A stretch of 52,588 nt of DNA from Anaerolineae bacterium (GTDB lineage: Bacteria > Chloroflexota > Anaerolineae > Aggregatilineales > Phototrophicaceae). The position numbers and the translations under genes are program-made. Below the pieces are notes generated by a model. That model had not been told where the DNA came from, did not search any database, and worked only from the letters and a program-made list of their open reading frames with translations. Where the stretch lies: NCBI GenBank assembly GCA_022825675.1, contig JAJDWK010000026.1:1-52588 (forward strand), in the 5' to 3' direction. This document shows positions 16,742-24,720 of the stretch, piece after piece (position 1 is the stretch's first letter; each line of letters starts with the position of its first letter).

Positions 16742-17272
16742 ATGAGCGCTACCGGCGGCATACTTCAGCCGCCCAATGCCCGCCGCTGCCGCCCGAATAT
16801 GCCCAGCTACGGCGTCCTGCCCGCCGAAACTGCGGGCATGCTCAGCTGGGATTGGGTAGAGACGCGCATGAAAGCGGCGCGTAATTATTGGGTCTGCACG
16901 GTGAAGGCGGATGGCAGCCCGCATACAGTCCCGGTTTGGGGCGTCTGGCTGGCGGGCGAATTCAGTTTCGGCAGCGGACCCAAATCAACCAAAACGCTTA
17001 ATATCGCGCGGGATGCCCGCGTCAGCATCCACCTCGAAAGCGGCGACGATGTCGTCATCTTCGAGGGCGAGCTGCGGCAAACAGCGCCGGGACCCGAGCG
17101 TACCCGCCAGCTCACGGCGGAATACCGGCGCAAGTATCAGCTGGACCCGCAGCTGGCGGATACCGACTCGGTTTTCTTCCGCCTGCTGCCGCGGAAAGTG
17201 ATGGCTTGGCGCGAGAGCGATTTCCCGGCGACCGCCACCTACTGGCTTTTTGACGAGCGTGCTTTGAACTGA
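16742..17272 (+). CDS. Pyridoxamine 5'-phosphate oxidase-like (split-barrel flavin) protein
   Basis: 176 residues. The split-barrel core is seen: NYWVCTVKADGSPHTVPVWG, FSFGSGPKSTKTLNIARDAR and VVIFEGELRQ. Such proteins bind FMN, F420 or haem and act on diverse small molecules; the substrate is unknown. It starts 7 bases after dnaN, so the two are probably cotranscribed. A later ATG at 16800 gives a shorter N-terminus. Its 3' end overlaps the convergent DUF89 gene by 34 bases. Confidence 0.82.
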   Translation: MSATGGILQPPNARRCRPNMPSYGVLPAETAGMLSWDWVETRMKAARNYWVCTVKADGSPHTVPVWGVWLAGEFSFGSGPKSTKTLNIARDARVSIHLESGDDVVIFEGELRQTAPGPERTRQLTAEYRRKYQLDPQLADTDSVFFRLLPRKVMAWRESDFPATATYWLFDERALN

Positions 17273-18462
17273 ATGAGGCCATACTTGCCATTGACGCGCC
17301 AATCGGGTTCGCGCTGGTCGAGCTGGGCGGCGAGCGCGGCTGATGGCAAGCCGATGACGGGATCGCTCTTGAGTGTGCGCAGGCAGAGCAGCGGCGCGTC
17401 AAGATAAGACAGCGCGGCGGCGGTTGCGGTATGCGCGGGCGGGATGCAATCGCCCAGCGCTCGCCGATAGTTGGCATCGCCTTTGATGATGACCAGGCGC
17501 GCCCGGTTCAAATGCCGCCGCAACTCCAGCGGCAGCTGCCAGAGGAAATCGCTGCTATTCCAAAAAGGATGCGGGAGGACGCGCAGGCGCTCCAGCCCCC
17601 AAGCGGCGCGCAGCCGCCCCGCCAGCGCCGCCGCATTGCCCCCGCGCGCCGCCATCGCCGTCAGCAGCTGCCAGAAATCAACCGGCGTCGCATCGCTGAC
17701 GAATGTGGGATGCACTTTGAGATAGAGCATGACGCGCTCCGCCCCGCCCCGCAGCAGGCAATCGATAAGCGCTAGGTCCATCGCCAGCTCGCTGCCGGCA
17801 TTATCCGCCACGATTATGACAGCGCCCTCAGTGTGAGCCGTCATATACGCGAGTAAATCGGCGCGGTCATCCACCAGCAAGTCATCGCGGCTGATGGCGG
17901 TGCCGCGGTCTTTGGCGGCGGCATAGCTCAGGTCGATGCGATTGCCCCAGAGCGCGAATTCGACGGCGCGGGCGAGCTCGGCTTGCCCATCAGCAGCGGG
18001 CGCGCCGGCGGTCTCCAGCAGCTGCCACAGCGCCGCGCCCTGCAGCTCCTCCCGCTTATGTGGCAGGAAGGGGTCGCGCCCGTTTTCCCGCCAGCGGACG
18101 GCAGCCACCAGGCAGCGATAGGCGTAGGTTTCGGCGAAGAACCACTCGGCATTGTGCCAGGTCAAGTCGCCGCTAGCCAGTTGGCGCTGGCGCTGGCGGG
18201 CGGCTTCCCACTGGCGGAAATCGGGCGCGGCGGCGCTGTCCAACGCGGGGATCGGCGCGCCGCTGGCGATTTCCTCACTTAATGCCTGGGCGCGCCGCTG
18301 TATCGCGGCGGGATAGTCGGGATTACGCGCCAGCACCTCGTCGATGATGGCGGGCAGGCGGACGCGCATCGTGTTATGAGCGAAGGCATTGCTGTGGTCA
18401 GTGCGGATGGGGGGCAAAAGCATAGGCGGTTTTTCCCGAGGCGGCTGGCGCAGCGCGCTCAT
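17239..18462 (-). CDS. DUF89 family protein (damage-control phosphatase, ARMT1-like)
   Basis: 407 residues. The metal-binding phosphatase motifs of DUF89 are clear: VADNAGSELAMDLALIDCLL (near residue 220), then VIIKGDANYRRALGDC near residue 325. The family removes phosphate from damaged or overflow sugar phosphates and related metabolites. The start overlaps the stop of the upstream gene (ATGA on the minus strand), so it is coupled to the SpoIIIAA-like ATPase gene; a second ATG 12 codons in is also possible. The 3' end runs into the convergent flavin-protein gene. Confidence 0.87.
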   Translation of the reverse strand: MSALRQPPREKPPMLLPPIRTDHSNAFAHNTMRVRLPAIIDEVLARNPDYPAAIQRRAQALSEEIASGAPIPALDSAAAPDFRQWEAARQRQRQLASGDLTWHNAEWFFAETYAYRCLVAAVRWRENGRDPFLPHKREELQGAALWQLLETAGAPAADGQAELARAVEFALWGNRIDLSYAAAKDRGTAISRDDLLVDDRADLLAYMTAHTEGAVIIVADNAGSELAMDLALIDCLLRGGAERVMLYLKVHPTFVSDATPVDFWQLLTAMAARGGNAAALAGRLRAAWGLERLRVLPHPFWNSSDFLWQLPLELRRHLNRARLVIIKGDANYRRALGDCIPPAHTATAAALSYLDAPLLCLRTLKSDPVIGLPSAALAAQLDQREPDWRVNGKYGLIQFKARSSKSQ

Positions 18463-20057
18463 GCGCCGCGATAAATGCTGACATAGCGGCGCGGTTCATC
18501 GCCGATGCTGGCGGATTGCATGCGCGCCTGCCGCGCCAGTTGGTGCTGGCGTTTGCGCACCTGCGCCGCCTGTGGCTTGAGATTGATGTATTGCTCGCCG
18601 GCGCGAATGCGGCTGATAGCGCGCTCCGCCTCTTGGATCGCCTCGCCGAAGGGGTCGGCGGCGGCGCTGCCATTTAAGCGGAAGAGATCGAAGAGAAAAT
18701 TCTCCATTTGCGTAACGGTATTGGCGCGCAGCACATAAATGGACATGCCGCGTTTTTCGCCGTCCGTAATCAAGCGCGGACGCCGCCGATAATGGGATTT
18801 CAATGTTACTACCGCCTCCGCCTCGCCGAAATCGTCGGTGATACGCAGCGGCACCGCCAAGCGCCGCGCCGCCTGCTGCAGGCGATTGCGGGCGACGCCA
18901 TACGCAAAAACGCTGACCGGGCGCAGGTTGCTGCGCGCTGCGTTTGTATCATCCCGGGATTCGGTGTGGGATTTGCTGTCGTCGCGGTTGCCGCGCACGA
19001 CATGCGCCCGCGCCGAGCCAGCGCCCGCGCGGGCAGGGGCGGAGCGCGCACCCGCATCCGCCAGCGCTTCGCTGATTTGGATGGCGCCGCTCGCGTCACG
19101 CTCGCGCAGTTCGGCTGGCAGCGGGCGGTTGCGCAGCATGGCATCCACCGCCGAGGCGACATCAGCATGCACCACCAGCCGGTCCCGCGTTTGAATTTCG
19201 ATCATAATATCGAAGGTCGGCGCGCTGCGCCGTTCCAGCACAACCTTCTGCGTGCCGCGCCGCCGCGCCTCATCATCAGACAGTGTTACCGATTCAATGC
19301 CGCCGATGAGGTCAGACAGCGTGGGATTGAGCATCAGATTTTCCAGGGTATTGCCGTGGGCGGTGCCGATGAGCTGGACGCCGCGCTCGGCGATGGTGCG
19401 CGCCGCCCGCGCCTCCAGCTCGCGCCCGATTTCATCGATGATGATGACCTCGGGGTTGTGGTTTTCGACCGCTTCAATCATCACCTCGTGCTGGCGGTCT
19501 GGCTGCGATACCTGCATGCGCCGCGCCTTGCCCACCGCCTCATGCGGGATATCGCCATCACCGCCGATTTCGTTGGAAGTATCCACGATGACCACCCGTT
19601 TATCGCGGGCGCGCACGCGGGCACCCTCGCGCAACAGGGTTGTTTTGCCCACGCCCGGCGGACCGACGATGAGCACACTCTGCCCGGCGTCGATAAGATC
19701 GGCGATGATGTCGATGGTGCCATAGACCGCGCGCCCGACGCGCAAAGTCAAGCCGACAATTTTGCCGCGGCGGTTGCGAATGGCGGAGATGCGGTGCAGC
19801 GAACGTTCAATGCCGGCGCGATTGTCGTCATCAAAATCGCCCAGTTCCGCCACCAGCTGCTGCAAGTCGCTTTCGTTTACTTCCTTGTCAGAAAGGTCAT
19901 ATTCCTTGTCGGTGTAACGCGCTGTCGGGGTTCTGCCCAGGTCGAGCACGATTTCCAGCAGGTGGCTGGTATTGCCCAGCGCATCAAGCGCGTCACGAAT
20001 CCGCTGTGGCAAGATATCGCGCAGAACTTCAAAGTCGTCTGTTATTCGCTTGTCCAT
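18459..20057 (-). CDS. SpoIIIAA-like AAA ATPase with C-terminal R3H domain
   Basis: Cytoplasmic ATPase of the Ycf45/SpoIIIAA-like family, 532 residues from the ATG at 20057 (the frame allows nine more codons). The N-terminal part is helical. The ATPase core has Walker A (IVGPPGVGKTTLLRE), Walker B (VIIIDEIGRELEARA) and a conserved VQLIGTAHGNTLENL. A low-complexity Ala/Arg stretch follows near residue 345, then a C-terminal R3H-type nucleic-acid binding segment with RKRQHQLA. Cyanobacterial and plastid homologues of this architecture are known but poorly understood. It is translationally coupled to the DUF89 gene and follows the gene at 20100. Confidence 0.85.
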   Translation of the reverse strand: MDKRITDDFEVLRDILPQRIRDALDALGNTSHLLEIVLDLGRTPTARYTDKEYDLSDKEVNESDLQQLVAELGDFDDDNRAGIERSLHRISAIRNRRGKIVGLTLRVGRAVYGTIDIIADLIDAGQSVLIVGPPGVGKTTLLREGARVRARDKRVVIVDTSNEIGGDGDIPHEAVGKARRMQVSQPDRQHEVMIEAVENHNPEVIIIDEIGRELEARAARTIAERGVQLIGTAHGNTLENLMLNPTLSDLIGGIESVTLSDDEARRRGTQKVVLERRSAPTFDIMIEIQTRDRLVVHADVASAVDAMLRNRPLPAELRERDASGAIQISEALADAGARSAPARAGAGSARAHVVRGNRDDSKSHTESRDDTNAARSNLRPVSVFAYGVARNRLQQAARRLAVPLRITDDFGEAEAVVTLKSHYRRRPRLITDGEKRGMSIYVLRANTVTQMENFLFDLFRLNGSAAADPFGEAIQEAERAISRIRAGEQYINLKPQAAQVRKRQHQLARQARMQSASIGDEPRRYVSIYRGA

Positions 20058-20099
20058 GCAGTCGGCGGTTTGCCTCCATCCCATAGCCGCGAAGCGGCG

Positions 20100-21119
20100 C
20101 TAGCGCTTTGCTGGTTCTTGCTCCTTATCATTCGGGTAGATGCTGAGGCTGGCGGCGCGCAAGTTGGTGGCGGGTTTTTTGCCGCCGGCGGCGCTGACCA
20201 TCAGCCGTGAAAAGGATGCCTGACGCACGCCCGCGGTCAAGTGTTTGACCATCACCGCTTGTTCCCGCCAAGGCGCGAAATTTAGGTCCAGCATCGCATT
20301 TTCCAGCCAGCCTTGGTAGCCGCGCACGCAAATATAAACGGGCAGCTTGCGGGCGCGCGCGATGCGCCCCAAAGCAGCGGCGATGATTTCCGGCGCTTGG
20401 CTCAGCACTTCCGGGTGCAGGTAGGGCATCACATAAACGCCATGCTTGCCTTCGGAATAGGCGAGATAGGCTTCAATCCGCCCATCAGCGCGATAGACCA
20501 GCCCCTGCATATCGGGCGCGGGACCCAGCACCGGCTGCATTATGCGCGGGATGGTGCAGCCGAGCAAGGCGGCGATGCCAGCTTCGTCAGCGGCGGTTTC
20601 CATGCTGATGGCAGCGGCGGCAGGCGCGTCAAAGCCCGCGTTGAGCGCGCCCCGCCATATCACTTGCCGGCTGTAGACAGCATAGCCGGCGCGGCGCATA
20701 GTCTCAAAAAGGCGGTGGCTAATCTCGACCTCGCCCACCAGCTCGTGAGCGCCCGATTTGCCGGCTTGCACCGCCATCGCATCAAGCATGTGCAGCCACA
20801 TGCTATCGTCTTCCCCCGCTTCCAGGGTGGGCGCCAGGTAGACAATACGGGCATTTGCCTCGCCGCCGCGGTGGCGAAATTGCCCGACGACATTCTGCTG
20901 CTCAACTGTCGCCAGCAGGGTATGCAAGCTGCGGCGGAATACCACGCTGGAAAGCAAGGCGCTGCCCTGCCCGCCCGCGCCTTCCGTCAAACCCAGTTCG
21001 TTGTGCAGCAGGATAGCATCCTGCTTGAGCCGCAGTATCAGGGGCAAATCACTGAATTTCAGGGCGTGAATTTCGCAGGCGGTCACAATTTGCCTCGTTT
21101 GCGCAGCCGACAGTGCCAT
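20100..21119 (-). CDS. Possible GNAT-like acetyltransferase
   Basis: 339 residues, no signal peptide. The pattern of alternating strands and helices, with segments such as ANARIVYLAPT (residues 87-97), LHMLDAMAVQAG..GAHELVGEV and LFETMRRAGYAVYSR, looks like a GNAT N-acetyltransferase fold. A second similar half (YLAYSEGKHGVYVMPYLHPE, LPVYICVRGYQGWLENAML) suggests a tandem arrangement. I recognise no specific family. It is 42 bases upstream of the SpoIIIAA-like gene on the same strand. Confidence 0.6.
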   Translation of the reverse strand: MALSAAQTRQIVTACEIHALKFSDLPLILRLKQDAILLHNELGLTEGAGGQGSALLSSVVFRRSLHTLLATVEQQNVVGQFRHRGGEANARIVYLAPTLEAGEDDSMWLHMLDAMAVQAGKSGAHELVGEVEISHRLFETMRRAGYAVYSRQVIWRGALNAGFDAPAAAAISMETAADEAGIAALLGCTIPRIMQPVLGPAPDMQGLVYRADGRIEAYLAYSEGKHGVYVMPYLHPEVLSQAPEIIAAALGRIARARKLPVYICVRGYQGWLENAMLDLNFAPWREQAVMVKHLTAGVRQASFSRLMVSAAGGKKPATNLRAASLSIYPNDKEQEPAKR

Positions 21120-21286
21120 TGTAGCATTTACCTGCCCTGCTTGGCAACGCGCCGCGAATCAGGGGAGTGTAAAAATTGCTGAGCAGACTGGAATGCCGAG
21201 ATTCGCCGCTGACGCCGGCGGCGCAAAGCCGTATCATACAGAAGAAAGAGCAGCCTGGCGCGGGACCGCCAGCGCTTATAGGGGGC

Positions 21287-22351
21287 ATGATGGACAAATT
21301 GCGCGTCGCCTTCATCGGCACCGGGCGGATTTCCGATTTGCATGCGCTCGCCTATCTTGATGACGAGCGGGCGGAGCTGGTCGCCGTCTGCGACCGCAAC
21401 CTGGAATTGGCGAAAATGCGGGGGGAGCGCTGGGGGCTGGGCGCGGAGCGCATCTTCCGCGACTATCAAGACATGCTGGCGCTGGACGATATTGATATGG
21501 TGGAGATTTTGCTGCCGCATCATCTGCATTATCAGGCGACGCTGCATGCCTTCGCGGCGGGCAAGCATGTGTCGGTGCAAAAGCCGATGGCGCTGTCGCT
21601 GACACAAGCTGATGCGATGGTGTCGGCTGCTGATGCCGCGGGCAAGATATTAAAAGTGTATGAAAATTTTATCTTTTACCCGCCGGTGCAGCGGGCAAAG
21701 GCGCTGGTGAACAGCGGCGAAATTGGCGATTTGCTGACGATTCGCATCAAGAGCAATTCTGGCATCAGCCCGACGGAGTGGGCGGTGCCAGCGGCGGCGC
21801 AAGCCTGGCGGCTCAACCCGGAAGAATGTGGCGGCGGTCCTTTGGTATTTGACGATGGGCATCACAAATTTGCCTTGGGCTGGCATTTTATGGGCATGGC
21901 GGCGGAAGTTCACGCCTGGATTGGGCGCACCGAAATCGGTGACGGGCAATTCCTGGACGCGCCAGCAATCGTATCCTGGAAATTCCCCGGCGATCGATTT
22001 GGCTCGCTGGAGGCGGTTGCCTCGCCCGAGCTGGTGCTGGATACCCAGCATTACGCGCAGGACGACCGCATCGAGCTCACGGGGACGAAGGGCGTACTTT
22101 GGGTGACGCGCGGGCATGGCAAAATGCTGGATCTGCCGCCGGTCATCCTCTACAAAGACCGGCGCACACGCGCTTGGTCGGATATGCCGGTGGGCTGGGA
22201 GCACAGCTTCATCAATTCGACGCGGCAGTGCATCGATGCTTTTTTCGCTGGCGAAGCGCCGCAGCTGACGGGCGAAGACGGGCGCGAAGTTTTGCGCTTC
22301 GCCCTGGCGGCGCAAGAATCCGCCCGTTTGGGGCGGGCGGTGAAGCTGTAG
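21287..22351 (+). CDS. Gfo/Idh/MocA family NAD(P)-dependent oxidoreductase
   Basis: Sugar- or cyclitol-type dehydrogenase of 354 residues. The N-terminal Rossmann fold is clear (LRVAFIGTGRISDLHALAYL), then ELVAVCDRN and the catalytic-region motif KHVSVQKPMALSL with the conserved EKP-like Lys-Pro. The C-terminal substrate domain holds GGGPLVFDDGHHKFALGWHF. Two adjacent ATGs (21287, 21290) follow a GGGGG ribosome site; the second has the better spacing. The 3' end faces xpt with 7 bases between. The substrate is unknown. Confidence 0.9.
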   Translation: MMDKLRVAFIGTGRISDLHALAYLDDERAELVAVCDRNLELAKMRGERWGLGAERIFRDYQDMLALDDIDMVEILLPHHLHYQATLHAFAAGKHVSVQKPMALSLTQADAMVSAADAAGKILKVYENFIFYPPVQRAKALVNSGEIGDLLTIRIKSNSGISPTEWAVPAAAQAWRLNPEECGGGPLVFDDGHHKFALGWHFMGMAAEVHAWIGRTEIGDGQFLDAPAIVSWKFPGDRFGSLEAVASPELVLDTQHYAQDDRIELTGTKGVLWVTRGHGKMLDLPPVILYKDRRTRAWSDMPVGWEHSFINSTRQCIDAFFAGEAPQLTGEDGREVLRFALAAQESARLGRAVKL

Positions 22352-22358
22352 CGGGAGT

Positions 22359-22937
22359 TCACTCGTCGAGAATAGTAATCACATCGCCGCGCATGGCGGT
22401 GATGCGCGCCAGCGCTTGAATCGGCACATCATACTTTTCCAGCACCGCCGCGCGCCCGCCTTCAAAGGTCTTTTCCACTACAGCGCCCACGCCCGCCAGC
22501 TTGGCGCCAGCGCTGACGACAATGCGCGCGAGCGCAAGCATCGTCTGCCCGCTCGCCAGGAAGTCATCGATTATCAAGATATTTTCGCCCGCGCGCAAGA
22601 ACTCGGCGGAGACAAGCAGCATCGTTTCGCCGCCTTTGGTATGGCTGGGCGCCGTCTCCAGAAATACGGGACCCGCCATCGTGATAGGTTTCTTCTTGCG
22701 GGCGTAGACAACAGGCACATTCAGTTCAATGCCGGTGACGATAGCGGGGCAAATGCCCGAAATCTCGGCGGTGAGGATGCGGTCAATCGGCACATCGGCG
22801 AAGCGCTCGGCAAAGGCGACGCCGATAGCAGACAGCAGCTTTGGGTCCAGCTGATGGTTGATAATGCTGTCCACTTTGAGGATGCCGCCGCCGAGGTGCA
22901 TGCCCTCCGCGCGGATGCGCTCAATTAGCGCTTGCAT
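22359..22937 (-). CDS. xpt: Xanthine phosphoribosyltransferase
   Basis: Salvage enzyme converting xanthine and PRPP to XMP; 192 residues, the typical length. Family features are clear: RIRAEGMHLGGGILKVDSII.HQLDP at the start, ARKKKPITM near residue 80, and the PRPP-binding motif ILIIDDFLASGQTM near residue 118. It is preceded on the same strand by the DinB-like gene with 49 bases between. I see no purine riboswitch in that gap. Confidence 0.94.
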   Translation of the reverse strand: MQALIERIRAEGMHLGGGILKVDSIINHQLDPKLLSAIGVAFAERFADVPIDRILTAEISGICPAIVTGIELNVPVVYARKKKPITMAGPVFLETAPSHTKGGETMLLVSAEFLRAGENILIIDDFLASGQTMLALARIVVSAGAKLAGVGAVVEKTFEGGRAAVLEKYDVPIQALARITAMRGDVITILDE

Positions 22938-22986
22938 CGCGCCGCCTTCCCCAATGCCTCGCGTCCTATCGCTGCCAGCTTGCGTT

Positions 22987-23487
22987 TCATGCGGCGCTGC
23001 CTTGCGCCAATACGCGCGTAATCTGTTCGAGGTGGTCGAGGTCGTGGGCGCTCACCTGCATCAGGGCATCGGTCATGGTGAAAGTGCCCTTCTCGGGATG
23101 GATGCCAACGCATTCCCATTGCTGCGGCGTCAAATCGGCGAAGAAGGCGCTGAAGCGCGCCCGCGACTCTTTCAGCGCGCCGAAGGCATGCTCAAGCGCC
23201 TCCTGCTGATAGGCGCGTTCAATCGCCAGCGCTTCATGGTCAAAGGCGGGCAGAGTCGGTGTTTCTTCTGCCAGCATCAAGAGCGCGCGCTCGTAGAAAA
23301 TCACATCAAAATCGCGCAGGTGGCAGACAATTTCGGTGATGGACCAGCCATCCGCGCCATCCCGCAGGGAGCGGGCGCGCTGGTCAGGCAAGGCAGAAAC
23401 GATATTTCCCAGGATGTCGCAGGTCAGACGCATGGCGGCGATTTGCCGCTCACGCGCTAGTGTCAAAGCGCTGCTGCTTAAGTGCAC
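22987..23487 (-). CDS. DinB/YfiT-like metal-binding four-helix protein
   Basis: 166 residues. The three His positions of the DinB fold are visible: the first in SITEIVCHLRDFD, then two in SAHDLDHLEQI near the C-terminus. Members are often thiol-dependent transferases or stress proteins; the specific reaction is unknown. It lies upstream of xpt on the same strand. Confidence 0.8.
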   Translation of the reverse strand: MHLSSSALTLARERQIAAMRLTCDILGNIVSALPDQRARSLRDGADGWSITEIVCHLRDFDVIFYERALLMLAEETPTLPAFDHEALAIERAYQQEALEHAFGALKESRARFSAFFADLTPQQWECVGIHPEKGTFTMTDALMQVSAHDLDHLEQITRVLAQGSAA

Positions 23488-23590
23488 GGTGCCTCCCGAA
23501 TTGGCAAATCAAGTCGCTGATAGTGTACAGCAGCGGCTAAGCATTGGCTAGAGCGTACCGTCTCTGACGGATACATCGCTGCAAATTATT

Positions 23591-24520
23591 CTAACCGCCG
23601 GGGGCACAGCCCCACAGCGCCACGCGATTGTCGCCGCCGCCAGAAGCCAGCATAGTCCCCGCCGGGTTGACCGCCAGCGCGAGCAGCGGGCGGCTGTGCA
23701 ATGCCAACTGCGCCAGCTGGCTGCCGCCGGCAAGCTCCCAAATCCGTATCAGATTGTCGCGCCCGCCGCTGACGAGCAGCGCGCCGCCTGCCGCAAATGC
23801 GACCGCATCAAGGCCGCCTGGGTGCGCTGGCATGTTGGCGAGCAAAGCGCCATCAGCCAATTGCCAGACGCGCAGGGTCATATCGCGGCTGGCGGTGGCG
23901 ATGCAAGCGCAATCAGGCGAGAGCGCCAGCTCCCGTATCCGATCGTCATGCTGCCCGAGCACGGAATTCTGCGAGCGGGCATTGACATCCCAGCGGCGCA
24001 AGCTGCCATCGCGCCCAGCCGAAAACAAAATCGCACGCTTGTGATGGAATGCCAGCGCCGTAACTTCGTCCCTGTGCCCTTGCAGAATCGCGGGGGCGCG
24101 ACTGCGCGTCAAATCCCACAGGCTTATCCTGCCATCCGCGCCGCCCGCCGCCAGCAGCGCCCCGTCCGCGCTCCAGGCGACAGCTTCGACCGAGCCGCTG
24201 CGTCCGCCGAGGGTCGCGTATTCTGTGAAGCGCGCGCCGTGCACTGCCCAGAGCTTGACGGTAGTATCGGCGCTGGCGGAGGCGAGAAAGCGCCCGTCCG
24301 GGCGGAATGCGATATCCTTGACTGGCGCGCTGTGGGCGCTCCAGCGCTGGTCGGGCGCGCCGCCCAGCCCGTTGATGTAGACGGCGATGCCATCGCCGCC
24401 GCATATCGCCAGCATATCGCCGCGAGGCGACCAGCGCAGCCGCGATATCCAGCCGAAGCGCGCGACCGCCAGCGGCTGCAGGCGGGCGGCATTTTCGCGG
24501 CAAATCGGCAGGAGCGTCAT
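23591..24520 (-). CDS. WD40 repeat protein
   Basis: 309 residues made almost entirely of WD40 blades, about seven. Typical units are VKDIAFRPDGRFLASASADT.VKLW, VEAVAWSADGALLAAGGADG.ISLWDL and IRELALSPDCACIATASRDMTLRVW. There is no signal peptide, membrane segment or extra catalytic domain, so it is a cytoplasmic scaffold-type propeller with unknown partners. The gene diverges from mfd across a 200-base gap. Confidence 0.9.
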   Translation of the reverse strand: MTLLPICRENAARLQPLAVARFGWISRLRWSPRGDMLAICGGDGIAVYINGLGGAPDQRWSAHSAPVKDIAFRPDGRFLASASADTTVKLWAVHGARFTEYATLGGRSGSVEAVAWSADGALLAAGGADGRISLWDLTRSRAPAILQGHRDEVTALAFHHKRAILFSAGRDGSLRRWDVNARSQNSVLGQHDDRIRELALSPDCACIATASRDMTLRVWQLADGALLANMPAHPGGLDAVAFAAGGALLVSGGRDNLIRIWELAGGSQLAQLALHSRPLLALAVNPAGTMLASGGGDNRVALWGCAPGG

Positions 24521-24671
24521 CGGCGACCTTACCCAATCACAGTACGCGAAGATTCAGCGGGGATTTTACCACCAAGTATGCCGAGAAAAGCTGAAAATTA
24601 CTGTAGCTTTGTGGCAGTGTCGTGGGATTAATTGCCCTGGGATTTAGCAGCGCCGCTAGCCCGCCTTGCCC

Positions 24672-24683
24672 CGCTCTGATATA
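24672..24683 (+). promoter_or_regulatory. Possible -10 region of mfd
   Basis: A TATACT box near 24678, about 40 bases before the mfd start, lies in the 200-base gap between the WD40 gene and mfd. No -35 box at proper spacing is convincing. I see nothing else in this gap. Confidence 0.25.
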
Positions 24684-24720
24684 CTGCTTGGTCGCGCCTC
24701 AGCACAGGAACAGGTCCTTT

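Noticed and set aside
18708..20210. 500-codon plus-strand frame opposite the SpoIIIAA-like ATPase
   Set aside because: Low-complexity, His/Arg-rich translation with no motif; the minus strand holds Walker motifs and an R3H segment.
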